From Bondarzewia mesenterica (lineage: Eukaryota > Basidiomycota > Agaricomycetes > Russulales > Bondarzewiaceae), in assembly GCA_004802705.1 (NCBI GenBank), contig SGPL01000259.1:1-45533 (forward strand): a stretch of 45,533 nt of DNA. Reading direction: 5' to 3'. Below, piece after piece: positions 22,801 to 34,500 of this stretch. The notes beneath the pieces were generated by a model. That model saw nothing but the letters and a program-made list of their open reading frames with translations. It made no database searches and was not told where the DNA came from. The stretch's first letter is position 1; every line of letters starts with the position of its first letter. The translations under genes were made by a program, and so were the position numbers.

Positions 22801-25449
22801 ACTAGAAATATGGGTTGTCTATAGACACCCAGCAGTTGCAGAACTATACTGTGCCCCTCTCCCTCATAAGACCACATAATTAGACTTTCCTCCCCATTTT
22901 ATACTGTGCTAATGGATCTCTCATGGTATGAGCATATCGAGTGGGCATTATAGTAGAAAGAGGACTCAAGACTAATGACAAACATCTATTGGTACAAGAT
23001 ACTGATGCTGAAACTAGAGGATTTAAGGTTTATAATTTTAAAAAGAGAGCGATAATGCACTTAGCTCTCTATAGAGTGCAGAGGGATCACAATAAGGTTA
23101 CAAAGGGCAAAAGCTAGCAAAAGGCTAAAATAAAGGATGCTAGCATTTCCTCTGACCTTCCTAGTATTACCATCAGTCCTCACATGAGCAGCTGAAGAGG
23201 ACAAAGTAGCCAGGCTGTGAGACAGAGTAGGGGGCAGTAGCAACCACCCATAGCCCATAAAATGACCTCCCACCTCACTATGACAAATGGCCTGATGTAG
23301 CACCAGTGCTCCCTATCAGAAGAGGAGGTGCTTCATCTATTAGTCAGATAAGCACCTCACCAAAGTCTGCCTCAAGTGAGCACAACTAAACAAAGGGAAG
23401 GAGAGAGAGATCGTTGATGATAAGAGCAACTGTGATGATAATAACCATAATAGTGCAGCAGAGCATAGATACAGTCTGGAAAGGTATGACTACTTCTGTG
23501 ACCAGATGGACAATAACTACAGTACTGGCTGAGATCCTATTAAGGGCAACAAGAAGATAGTGATAGAGCAGTTGTTATGATTTCTAACACTTACATATTT
23601 TCTTTTTAACTCCTTTGGACACACTTATATCACCACTTCCAACAAGGAGGCAGCCTGGCTATTCATAATCCCTTACTTACTATAGCCTCTCCCTACCCAT
23701 GCCCTTGTATAATTATGTCATCTTAGTCCATGCACTGCAGTTGCACTATTTATACTTCTGCAGTAGAACTTGTGATTCTTAGCTTGATATCTTTTGTTCA
23801 TCTCATCTCATGTTTGTATGACCTTAGTCTTTGCAATTGATATAAGGGTTTCAGTCCTTAGTCATTTGACATAAGCACCTTGCTCGACTTGATTCTGCAG
23901 ATCAACATCTGATTGAATCCTCAGAAACTCACCTCATAGCAACACAGATCGACACAACTATCAAATTGTGCCATAGAACCCAAGGTACTTGATACAGTGG
24001 ACATAGTCAAAGAAGAGTTTTGAACTGCCAACTTTAGCCATTTTGAGCCTGATGAACTCATGAATAAATAAGCAGCAAGATATTTGACAATGGGTTCTAT
24101 AGTGGACTTGTGAGGATACAAATAGATAAAAGAGTGAAAAAAAAAACCTCACTTAGGGTTAGTATGAGAGTGGCAGTCATACTTCTGATAGCAATTTGTG
24201 TAGATGGCAGATAAAGGGGAAAGAGGAGTGCATGAGGTTCTGTGAGATCTAGTGATAAATGTGAGAGAGCAAGGGGGAGAGGAGATAAGCTAGACATTAA
24301 TAGAGATAGAGGTAATAGGTCCTCTTTCTCATTTTTTTCACTTGGGGCATCTAACCATAAAAAGCAATGACCAACATGCTACTATAAGATGCCATCAGAC
24401 TGAATGCATATATTTATGTGAAATAGGACTTCAGTCATATTGAATCCAAGTTGTTCATATTTGCAGAGCATCATGGGCAGTGAAATAGACCATCACTCAT
24501 ATGGTAGATAGTGAGAACATCTATGACAGTAGTGACCAGCCTGTTCTGGCTAGTCTTATTGCACAGAAATCTGCATTTTGTCTGCTTCATCTTGCAGGTT
24601 TGATGATGATACTTTAAGTTGATGGTCAATAAATCCTGACCACAATATTTATACTTAAATAAAAATGATCACATCAGTGGAGAGATTAAAAATGCCTAAC
24701 ACTCACAGCTATTATGGAGGGAGGGCCATAGCTAAGGGAAGAGGTGCAGAGTTAGCAAATTGAGACATTAAGAGTGAGTTGTAGAGGAATAACTAAAGGT
24801 GAGTAGTAAAAAAAAAAAGATTGAGGGAGAGACAGGCAGCATGTGCAGGTTTTATAGGCTGTAAATGCATAGTATAAAACATACAGATGATGAGCAGATG
24901 AGCTATGCACAGATCTATCAGGTATAAAATAACATCATAATCTAAGCATCCTATGATTATGAGCTTGTGATGATGTCAGGTGTTGGGGTATCAAAGAAGT
25001 GAGAGAGGAGAATGATATATTGTGTTGCAAAAAAGAGGATGCATATTGCCAAATCTGACACATCAAGCACATTTTGAAGGCACAAATCATAAAGTATGGT
25101 CATAGTAGAAAGAAAAGTTAAATTAAAATGTTAACACTGAGAAGGGTGAAACATAAGACTTGCTTTCACTAATGCTGTGTTTGCTTGATTCTGAAGAAAA
25201 ACATTGTCTAAGATATAATTGACTTAAGATCTGCATAGGTTTGTAAGAACTAGCTGAGTGTATACATGGATAGTGAATTTATCCACATGGAGTGTGGATG
25301 AGTATGAATAAAAATAGGGTGTGTTATAAGTTGATCAAAATATGAGAGTGATAATTTATCTATAAAGAACAAAAAGAGGAGGAGGGGATTTAGCAACTGA
25401 CTCCTATTAGTGAGCATCACTCAATAGTTAAATGAACACTCAGCTAAGT
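22801..25449. other. No gene firmly recognised
   Basis: Minus-strand frames at 23061-23303, 23921-24121 and 24097-24297 are open but unrecognised. Near 24520-24440 on the minus strand a piece reads DGLFHCP-CSANMNNLDS, which recalls a C2H2 zinc finger with its histidine lost, but this is weak. The + strand around 23340-23560 has a Ser/Lys-rich frame with stops. The rest shows nothing I can support. Confidence 0.35.
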
Positions 25450-26975
25450 CTAGAGGTTATCTGTCTCTCAGATAAGAAGAGATAAATTTATGAGTGATGA
25501 GCTCGCAATGAGCAATGGCCCATGCCACAGGCTTCAGGACATCAGCATAAGTGTAACACTCAATGTTACTTTTTAAAAAATTATGAAGCAAGACCTCACA
25601 TTGATCCTCTAAAGTATAATATAGCTAGAAAAAAATTAAGATGAGATGAAGAACATATACAATGACTCACATGTTGTAGACAGCCATACCCATAACAAAA
25701 TAACTCTGAAAAGTGAAGCATTGCTTATTATTGCTAGTATTCCTCATAATCAATGTGTAAGCAGTGTGAGAGCAAATATCTCAGATCACTGTTATTGTTG
25801 ATGAGCCAGCAGATAGTGCAACTTGTAGCCAACATATCCAAGTATATCTTAATTTTTGCTAGGTCACCTGAGCAAAAAAAAAAGAGCTAGTAGATTTAGA
25901 TAGTGAGCAAAGAAGTGGTAGCACATAAGCTGCAAGGAGATGAGTGCAGAAGAAAGAGTGTCTGGAGATAAAAAAAGAAGGAATAGACAGAAGAATAAAA
26001 AAGTGGGGGCTCTGCAGAAGAGGGTTAAAATTATAGGATATAAGATAAATTGAACTCACTTCCAAAGAGCTGCAATGAGATCACTGGTGGGAACATTGAA
26101 GGTGAGGCACAATCAAAAGGTTGCATTGCATTGAGCTCATACATATCATACAAATGAGTGTTGTCCTCTATCATAGAATAAAGCTCTGCTATGCCATCAA
26201 GGAATGTCTACATGATGAGGTGGCAATAATGTTGATCATCATCAATAAACTCACACAAAAGCTGAGCTTCAAATTAATCCTTCATTGGGTATTGAGGCAT
26301 GCATCTGTCAGTAGAAATAATAATGACAGACTAGCCTCATTTAGTATTCACATCATGTACAGCACATCTAGATTCTTGAGCATAAGAAAGGATATCTTAA
26401 AGATATCTGTGGTAGATAACATGCATCACTCCCACTACATTAAGTGAAGTCCCCAGCACTAAAGTCATCATAATCACATGGACAATGCCCTTTTAAAACC
26501 TGTCCAAAAGGCTATCCATCTCAACTTCTAACATAAAGGCATGGCAGTATGACATGATGAGGTAAGATACTGTGTCTTTAGCTACATTCTTCATTAAATA
26601 CACAATGACCTTGGTAAATTTAGCATTGATAGTAGCCTCCATCACAGTGGATATACAGTGTACAATATTGTAGGAGATGTTGTATCAGCTTATCTTGCTA
26701 TGAGTGACTTAGTATGTCATGATGCTGAATGTCATAAATAGATCAGCCTCGAGAGAGAGCAAAATGGTGGTGGTCATTAATATAACCTGAACATTGAGCT
26801 AGGACAACTACTAAAATGTGCACATGACCTCACAAAATACATTATGTAGCATGACGAGATTCATCTCATCTATGATAATTTATGCTAGACATTCTGTGGC
26901 ATGCACATTCTTTATGAACTGATAAAATAGCTCACTTTGCGTGAACTTGATGGTGATAAGAGTGTTTATACTATA
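25450..26975 (-). pseudogene. RecQ-like (telomere-linked type) helicase relic: core and Cys-rich tail
   Basis: RecQ-family enzymes are 3'-5' DNA helicases; Agaricomycetes have expanded, often subtelomeric, RecQ-like genes. On the minus strand a frame runs from about 26970: VHATECLA-IIIDEMNLVML (motif II, DEMN in place of DEAH), a TTTILL stretch (motif III area), then FTKVIVYLMKNVAKDTVSYL, SYCHAF, EMDSLLDRF-KGIVHVIMMT, LGTSLNVVGVMHVIYHRYL and DILSYAQESRCAVHD, equivalent to the motif IV-VI region ending in the Q-E-S-G-R-A-G-R-D box (here QESRCAVHD). From 26710 to about 26060 there is no frameshift, yet about eight stops occur. After an intron-like gap, 25850-25700 reads TSCTICWLINNNSDLRYLLS, a C-x2-C-W pattern typical of the Cys-rich tail, and 25640-25470 reads NIECYTYADVLKPVAWAIAH. 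Motif I was not found. The gene is dead. Confidence 0.65.
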
Positions 26976-27179
26976 CAATGATTTCTCATTTTGATATCAA
27001 TTCATCTAGACAGAATATAGCTGCCACCAATTCTATTATGAAACTCATCTTACTATTATTATTCACAAAGCATTTGACTATATATTTCATTATGTATACT
27101 GCTCATCTGAATGATCTTGGGCTTTTGATGTATAAGTGAGTAATCTGGTGTTGACTTTTCTCTCAAGTGTTTAATTTAT

Positions 27180-28480
27180 TGCAGGGCATTCAAGTTAGTC
27201 AAGCAGCACTTGGAAGAGTTGATCAAGGGCATCATGCCTAACTTATACCTATTGCTTCAAGGCTTATTGCATTTAGAGTCAGTGGACAACAATATCATCA
27301 AGTTCAACACATTGGACTGCTTTCAGATGTCAGCCATCTTTGACAATCATGTTTTGAGGCTAGAGGAACTCAAGGTTATGCAAGAAGAACTCATGCAGGA
27401 AGCTATAAAGATCATGGATGAACTTGTATTTTATCAGCCTGCTTTTCAACTTTTACAGGACCTTATCATACATGAAGATCCTCTAAACTGCACACTAGGT
27501 TACAGTTTTATCAATGACTAGCAGAATGTTTGGGTGCAAGGCAAAATGGTGCTAGAACACATACTCACCATGCTAGAGCTATTTGCATGGTTTAGATATC
27601 AAAACCATCATGGCAAGGTTGTGTGGCTGCTGGGCCCTTACTATAAGATGATGCACAACTACAGCAGAACTATTTAATGCTTAGTACAATTCTCACTTAT
27701 AGTGAGCTAGAACGTGGTACTAAAATTGCTTTAACATTATACATCAATATGTTTAAAGAGTCTATCTGATATACATTTCATCTTTTTAATATCTTCTGTT
27801 TTTATGGCTCATGGGGCAAGACAGCCATGGCCATTAGATATGATCAAGTGATGATAAAGGCATCTTTTCTAAATCAGTCACTTGTAGGTCTATTTTCTCA
27901 TTTTTTTTGTGATTATTATATTAAAATGGCAGTTTGTTTTTTAGCCCCACATGTATAGCAATGCACAATGATACATCTTTGCAAAACTGTACTACCCTGT
28001 AACTGTCAGCAATATTTCACTTGCCCTGTTAACATTTACTCATCAGTGACTGGAAATCAAGCTCAACCTCATGATATTTTAGCAGTTCATAGCATTCATC
28101 ATGTCTTACAATAGAGATGTCTTTCAAGACATGAACACATCAACCATGGCTGCTCATGAAATTTGAGCACAATGATCTGACCAATGCTTAAAATTATAGA
28201 GGTAATGTATGACTGCTACAAGGACTTGATCACATCATTTTTATGTTGATGCTCAAGGTGAATGCTACTATACACATCTTCTATGGCCATCTGCCTCATC
28301 TTTTTGTCATGTTGGAAGTAGACAATGCTCATTGACTATAGATATGCGAGCTTGTTTGATCCATCCAGCATCCAAAAAACATTTTATGAACATAATTTAT
28401 GTTATTATAGGACCATCTTAAACAGTTAGGCCCAGCATCTTACTAGGAGGGTTATCTTAATAAGCTATGGTCTACAAGTC
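27180..28480 (+). pseudogene. Relic of N-terminal domain of RecQ-like helicase family
   Basis: The frame at 27210-27521 (MEELIKGIMPNLYLLLQGLL, later LGYSFIND at its end) continues after a TAG at a likely Trp into NVWVQGKMVLEHILTMLELF and HGKVVWLLGPYYKMMHNYSR, to about 27680. A further piece near 28030-28250 reads TGNQAQPHDILAVHSIHHVL and IIEVMYDCYKDLITSF. The order GYSF-x-D-x-x-N, then a helical K-H-Y segment, then TG-Q-R-x-E-like, is what I remember upstream of the helicase core in Agaricomycete RecQ-like proteins. It lies on the strand opposite to the helicase core that starts only about 200 bases to its left, so either one locus has been split by inversion or two family members stand divergently. 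No known enzymatic role for this domain. Confidence 0.5.
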
Positions 28481-28985
28481 AATTAGTTTTGACCTTGTCA
28501 GACCTCAATTTGGATTCCTATGTGACAACCTAAATATATATTTTATCAACTTTTGCTAAATAGCATGCAATAAAGAAAAAAAATCAAAAGAAATTTACTA
28601 AGTAGGAAGTTTCTGTCCAACAAAGTCAATATCCAGGTGCAAGTAAAGGTGAAGGGCAAGTGTGATCTTAAGACAAAGTCTTGAGATAGGAAAAAAATGG
28701 AGGAAATTAAAAAAAAAGTAAATTTAATGTGTAAAAAAATAAAAAACATTCATGCACCTGTATATGATGAGTTGAAGATGTGTGCAAATAAGAAAAATTT
28801 GAGATTCCATCAATATCTTCTCATAAAAAAAGAGCTGGGGAGGATGTGCTGAAAGAAAAGATAAAGAATAGAGAGGATGATCATGCCTATAAAATGAGTG
28901 AGCAAGCATGCAAGTGAAGAAATAAATAAAAATGACCAATATTGAGTCTAAGTAAAAAGAGATGAGAAAAAGTGTGGGAGATGTA
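28481..28985. other. AT-rich spacer with poly-A tracts
   Basis: Runs of A (for example near 28576, 28688, 28707, 28733 and 28825) dominate. Open frames on the minus strand here are Phe/Leu-rich products of these tracts and are not believed to be genes. Confidence 0.6.
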
Positions 28986-29026
28986 TAGATAAATGTTCAG
29001 ATAGGATCTCTTTAATGATCAGGATG

Positions 29027-29228
29027 ATAATTTTGATTCTAGAGCATCTATGCATGCAAACAATGCCTCATAAATTTGAGCGATCAGCTCATCTGAATAA
29101 TCAATAAGATCATCAAGGAGTGCTGAGAGTCCTAGCATTGATGGGACATATCTTTCCATCTCTTCTCATATCACCTTATCACTATTTTGTTCCCTCAGTG
29201 CTGTCTGCACCATCTTCTTCTTCATTTA
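29027..29228 (-). pseudogene. Exon-like fragment, unknown protein
   Basis: A minus-strand frame reads MVQTALREQNSDKVI, a stop at a likely Arg or Trp, then EEMERYVPSMLGLSALLDDL and IAQIYEALFACIDALESKLS. It looks like genuine amphipathic helical coding sequence, but I do not recognise it and cannot find its other exons. Confidence 0.35.
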
Positions 29229-29239
29229 CTATATAATCT

Positions 29240-29372
29240 CATAGTGATGCAAAGCAAAACTAAGTTGAGCTCGTATAGTGAAGTAGAGGCTCAAGAGGTG
29301 TTGTTAAACAAACTGGATGAACTAGTTATTGAGTGGCAGGTGCAAAGCATTGACCCACAAAAGTTTTGATCT
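29240..29372 (+). pseudogene. Inverted partial copy of the 30-34 kb family
   Basis: The + strand frame reads SYSEVEAQEVLLNKLDELVI and ends at a TGA (29367-29369). Twenty bases at about 29309-29328, AACAAACTGGATGAACTAGT, are identical to the minus-strand sequence encoding NKLDELV at about 32620-32601. The match shows a second, oppositely oriented member of the family found at 30.3-34.5 kb, though similarity outside the shared core is weak. Confidence 0.45.
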
Positions 29373-30335
29373 AGTGTTCATCACATCAAAAAAATCCCAT
29401 GGTCTATCATGGTAAAAGAGCTCGCTAATCAAGAATACAATAAAAGAGGAGAGTAGAGAAAGATCAAACAGTGTGAGATAGATCAGATAAAAACCAAGTG
29501 GGAACATAGAAATTCATTGTTTTCACTGAGGGGAGCATGATAATGATATGCATGGACACTGATTGATCAGTATGAGCAGAGTCGATTGATCAATGAGATG
29601 GTGGTTCTGAGGTGATGGCACCAAGTTTAGTATCTACAATAAGCTAAGGATGGGAGTGCATATAGTAGCAGATAGCCAGTAGCTAATAGCAGCATGAGGA
29701 TCTAAGGTCCAGACATGAGATTATAGTTAGAAGGAAAGGAGGAGAAGCTGATGAAGGGGTGAGACATACAATGATCGACTTTGTAGGTGTATCTTGTATT
29801 ACCGTATAGACTTTCATCAGACTTCTTTTGGGCATCTCTGTCCTTTTTAGTCTCAGCTGTTAATGTGATGGGTCTATTGTATAACTCTAGCTATCTTCCA
29901 TCCTAGAGCATTTCATGCTCATGCTCAAAAATTAATTATGAACTTGTTATTAAATCTTTAGTTTTTTAGAGTCTTACATTATCCTATGTTCAAGGATATT
30001 GTGCATTCTGGCACTAAATGATGAATTATATTTAGAATAATTTCTGTACATGATAATGTGTTCTAGTATGACACAAACTTATTATATAGGAAATATTTTA
30101 AATTAGTATTTATATAGGTTAAAAATAGCAGCATTCTCTCCTAATTCCTCTGTGTCCTTATTAGAAGAAGTTTAAGTAGGTTGTTTGCTGATTAGTATAT
30201 ATAACTGTTTAAAATTTAAATCATGCTATCTATAGATGTGGATGATGCTTTATTGTTTGAGTTCACATCTTCAAAGTTTGAACATGTGGCAATAATAGAT
30301 TAATTATAATGTAAATCCTTTGAGAAGAAGGCATT
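29373..30335. other. No recognised gene
   Basis: AT-rich sequence with short frames only. I see no motif, repeat or splice structure that I can support. Confidence 0.45.
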
Positions 30336-30339
30336 CTCA

Positions 30340-33300
30340 TGATCAGCCTATGCATCAGCATCACTCATCGCTAGGAACTTGGAAGCTTTATTCCCCTGAC
30401 CAGTTCTATTAAAAACAAGCAGGTTGAAAAGGCTATCGCGCTACATCAACTTCTCTCCAAGAAGCTTTTATGAGAGTAAAGATGCCTTGACATCATATTG
30501 GCAAATGGGATCCACTTGATCATGATCTCTAACTGTGTATTTTTTGCCCTCAGCACTCTGTGGTGTCCCTTCAAAAATAGCTGGAGTTTTTCCTTTCCAT
30601 ATTTCAGCTGCTTTAGCTTGTTCAACCTCTCTCACAATACTAGACTAGGTGCTGCATAGTTTAGCAGTTTACTGTCCTTCAGAATGACATCAACAGTCAA
30701 ATTAATTGATGATTCATGTCCTCAATTTGTCCTACCTTTATTCTTAAGAAGTTGAGATGAATTTTGATTTGAAAAGGGCCAATTGAAGTATACAACATCG
30801 CTAATTCACTGTCTGTACTAAAATTCTAGACAATAGCAATAAATAAATTAGTCTAGTGCTCAAACTGTCAGACAGTATTTATCGCTAATATTATCCTTGA
30901 GCTATTGTCACAATAGCTTGAGAAAAACCTGTGAGGATTCTAAGATACTCTTCACTATCTATTTCTCTAGAATTGAATCCTCAAAGAATAGAAGAGAAAA
31001 ACTGGTGAGAATCTCTTGTATCTCATGAGAAGCACATATAAACTCCTCATCTAGATGGTTGATGATGCATTATAAAATGGCACCATACACGATGCATCTT
31101 GCATGAATAAACTTGTCATTATAGGCCTTGTAATGACCATTGCTAAAAATATCATCTAATTTTGGCATCCTTTAAAGAATAAAATGCTCTTAAGATAATT
31201 TTAAATCATTTGATGGCTACATCATGAATAACAGATGAAGAACCTGATGTTGACACCTTTAAAATAGAGGTGAAAGCCTTAATGAGACTAGGACAAAGGC
31301 CATAAAGGTCTGAGGGCACATGAGAAAAGTTTATCTTTATATCTAGAAGGGGGTTTTACATAGATAGATCTATAGATGAAGAAGCAGTGATAGCAATATC
31401 AGTTATCTGCTTGCTATACTTTTTCTTCTGTGGATGCCACTTCTGCTCAACATAGTTCTAAATGTGAATGACAAGATTAGAAAACTTGGGGTAATTCTTG
31501 CAGAAAAAATCTTTTTCAATGTGAAGTGCATTGAGTAATTCAGAGGCCAGCATCAACAAGAGTTCCTATTACCTCACAAACCCAATTCAAAACCATTAAG
31601 GTGCTCACTGACTGAAGATGAGTTTTATGACTAAGAAGACAGCAATCATTCAATAGGTCAAACTTAAAATGACACGTGGTCATATTCTGATTGTAAATAG
31701 CAGCGAACATCTTCTTAATAGTATTATTCATCTTGCCTCTCAGATTTAAAAAAAAAAACATCGCTTTTGAACAAACTAGTATATCTTGCTTTGAGACTGA
31801 AAAGCTCTTCTTTCAAACTCACTGCATTGATGAACAGCTTCTGAAGGTAAATGATATTGTATAGCTGCCTTTGTTGCAATATCACAGCAATATCATTATA
31901 TCTGTATAGTCTAGTAGCATTTCTGGTGTTTTTTTTTTTTATTCTTGAACTGATCTCTTAGCATTCCTACATGAATTAAGTGAGATTCTGTTCATTGATG
32001 TGCTCCTGCAATTAATACATATTACAAATTTTATCTAAATAGAAGTCATTCTCAGATGAAGGGAAATCCTTATATTGAACTTCATAGAAGATCAACCCCC
32101 ATTTGACTCATAGAATGTGTCAAAGCAATGATATCAAGCTTCATGGTGGAACACATACCTCACCAACCACTGCCTCAATCTTGTAATCAATCTCATCTTC
32201 TAGATTTTAGTCCCCCCTCTATAATGTCCTTCATGATCAAATCACTATCTTCTTTATGCAAGGTATTGTCACTATTTATTTGTCTTTTTTCGCTTCTTTT
32301 CCTCTCTCATTCCGTCCTGAACTTTATTATTTACTGCTTGGACTTCCTTCATGCGATGGATGAGTTGTAGTAGTCTTTCTCATCTTTCTCATCCTAGTCA
32401 TATCTTCTTGGCCCATAGGATTCACTGGAGTTCTTAAACATGCTAAGTTATTATTTTGTAGATGCAAGCTCTACATTGAAGGCTCACTGTGAATTGGTAT
32501 CTGTTGGTCTAGAGAAATAGGTGAGGCTGATCACAGATTATTCTATCCTATAAAGTGAGCCTGTGTATGATTGGCCACTGAAGCCAATAGATAAGTGTTT
32601 TTGACTAGTTCATCCAGTTTGTTCATCTGTAAATTTGTAGTGGTTGTGACTTTTGATATTATTGTGCTCAACTCTACAAGAATAGTGGATACAGTAATCC
32701 CTGTTTCTATAAGGTCTTCAGAAAAAGACCTCTTTCTAGGACACAGTATCATTGTTGAGGATTTATTTATATAAAAATCCTCAAGAGCAGCCGAAACTTC
32801 AAGCAATGATATAAGCTATTAGTCTGAAGAAGTCAAGTTGGAGTCTATTTTCATTGTACATGCATCCTTTTCAGATGCTAAAGATGCTCCTTCCACATCA
32901 TCTAGATCAGATATTTTTCTAACAGCACCAATTAGATGTGCATCTGACAACTTATTAGAGCTTTTATCACTCTAATCATCCTAAACATGTCCATTGTGAT
33001 CCTCAGTGAGATAAACTATATTTTTCAATGGCACTGGCAGCGTATCACTCAGGAATTTTAGAAAAGCATCCTTGCTCTTCTTCAACCTTTTCTATTAGCT
33101 CATCAAATTAGCAAAAAACTAAACTTAAAAGTGAAATTACTCACCAAGGATGTTCATGCAGATTGACTATCATGGTCTCTTCAGAACACAGTCATACTTG
33201 ATATGTCAACTTTTAGCATCATGAGCATAAATTGTGACCAAACTAAAATAAATAACATACCTCTCCACCTTTATTCTACACCTCATTCAATACCTTGGTG

Positions 33301-34500
33301 ATAGTCTGCTCGGATCCTTCCATCTCTGCTTGAGAGTGCAGAATTACCTGTACAAACTTTTTATAACTATGCTTTTTCAGGCCTAAATGCACTTTTATAC
33401 AGTCTATATAGTAGCATTTATAATCACAATGCAAAGCTGAATTTACTCTTTGAACATGAGTTACAGGGATCATAAGATGCAGAACTGATGGGCTAAAGCT
33501 TATTACTGCTGGTCAGCTCACGATATGCTGCATCAAGTGGTGACTGAGTATACATCAACGATCCTGAGCATAATTAAGTGACTACATCTTGCTGGATGAT
33601 AGTGCCCTATAATTTACAAAGCCTGATGCTAGAGTGATGGAAAATGCGGTGGGTTGCTGGATAGCAGGGGCATTCTGATAGATGTCATAGCCTACCCAGT
33701 TGATGGTGAACCTCCAGAGTCTGTTTAGCTCCTACAGCTCCATGTCTTGCATTTGTATATCATCAGACTGCATTTTTGAATGGATTGAAGGTGAGAATCT
33801 CATGTGCTTAGAAAAACAAATGACAGAAACCATAAGTCGGCCTCTCAAGAATAAACTGTTACATATCCAAGTACAAATGGCTCAGGATCTGCACCTTTAA
33901 TTTAAATAATTTTAGAATTTAAGACTAAAAAAAGAATATACACATTTAGGAAGTAGAACAACAGGAGAAACAGAATCAGACATGTGATATCATCATTCAC
34001 ATTTATGTGAAAGGCTCCTTGGAATGAACTTAACATCTTTAATAGGTCACCACCTGAAAAGCTTGAAGATACATTCATTTGAACACTCGTTCCTTCTGGC
34101 TCAAGACTATCAAATGAAAAGATGTTGTTCATTTTGGAGTAAAAATCCATCAGTTACATTTTGTGCTTTGAGACACTGTGTGGCATGATAAAGTGATAAA
34201 GAGAGTGGAGAACAATAAGGATCTGTGTGATTTGACCTGTGCATCAGAGTATGTGGCTTGTACAACAGAAATAATAGTCCCTTTCCTCCACTCTTTCTCC
34301 ACTGTTGAAGCTAGGTTGTATGAGCCATCATAACCTCTTCCTTTGGGTCATCTTCCCCCCTTTTGTTCTTCTGCTGAGCTGAATGATCATTGCTTTTAAG
34401 ATCATGAAAGGTGTAAATTGGAGCAAGTGCTACATGGTTAAGTTATACAAGATGGTCAAAAGTGAGTTCATGCTGTTCAGTTGTCAAAGTGTAGATTTTG
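30340..34500 (-). pseudogene. Long unrecognised multi-exon protein relic, minus strand
   Basis: Read right to left: 34500-33955 is open except for three stops (HELTFDHLV, then ALAPIYTFHDLKSNDHSAQQ, later MDFYSKMNNIFSFDSLEPEG). 33720-33276 is open except for three stops (LWRFTINWVGYDIYQNAPAI, then VHLGLKKHSYKKFVQVILHS). 33070-32543 has an acidic Ser-rich part (VRKISDLDDVEGASLASEKD) then EVSAALEDFYINKSST and TTTNLQMNKLDELVKN. 32290-31540 contains QRQLYNIIYLQKLFINAVSL and KFDLLNDCCLLSHKTHLQSV, suggesting a coiled-coil. 31500-31180 holds SHVPSDLYGLCPSLIKAF, and 30660-30345 holds VEQAKAAEIWKGKTPAIFEG. The pieces share strand and decay level, so I treat them as one locus, possibly two genes. Family unknown; frame conservation with transition-type stops suggests loss by point mutation. 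Confidence 0.45.

Noticed and set aside
23921..24297. Three overlapping minus-strand open frames as a small gene
   Set aside because: They overlap in different frames, have no recognisable motif and include an A-tract-derived Phe run.
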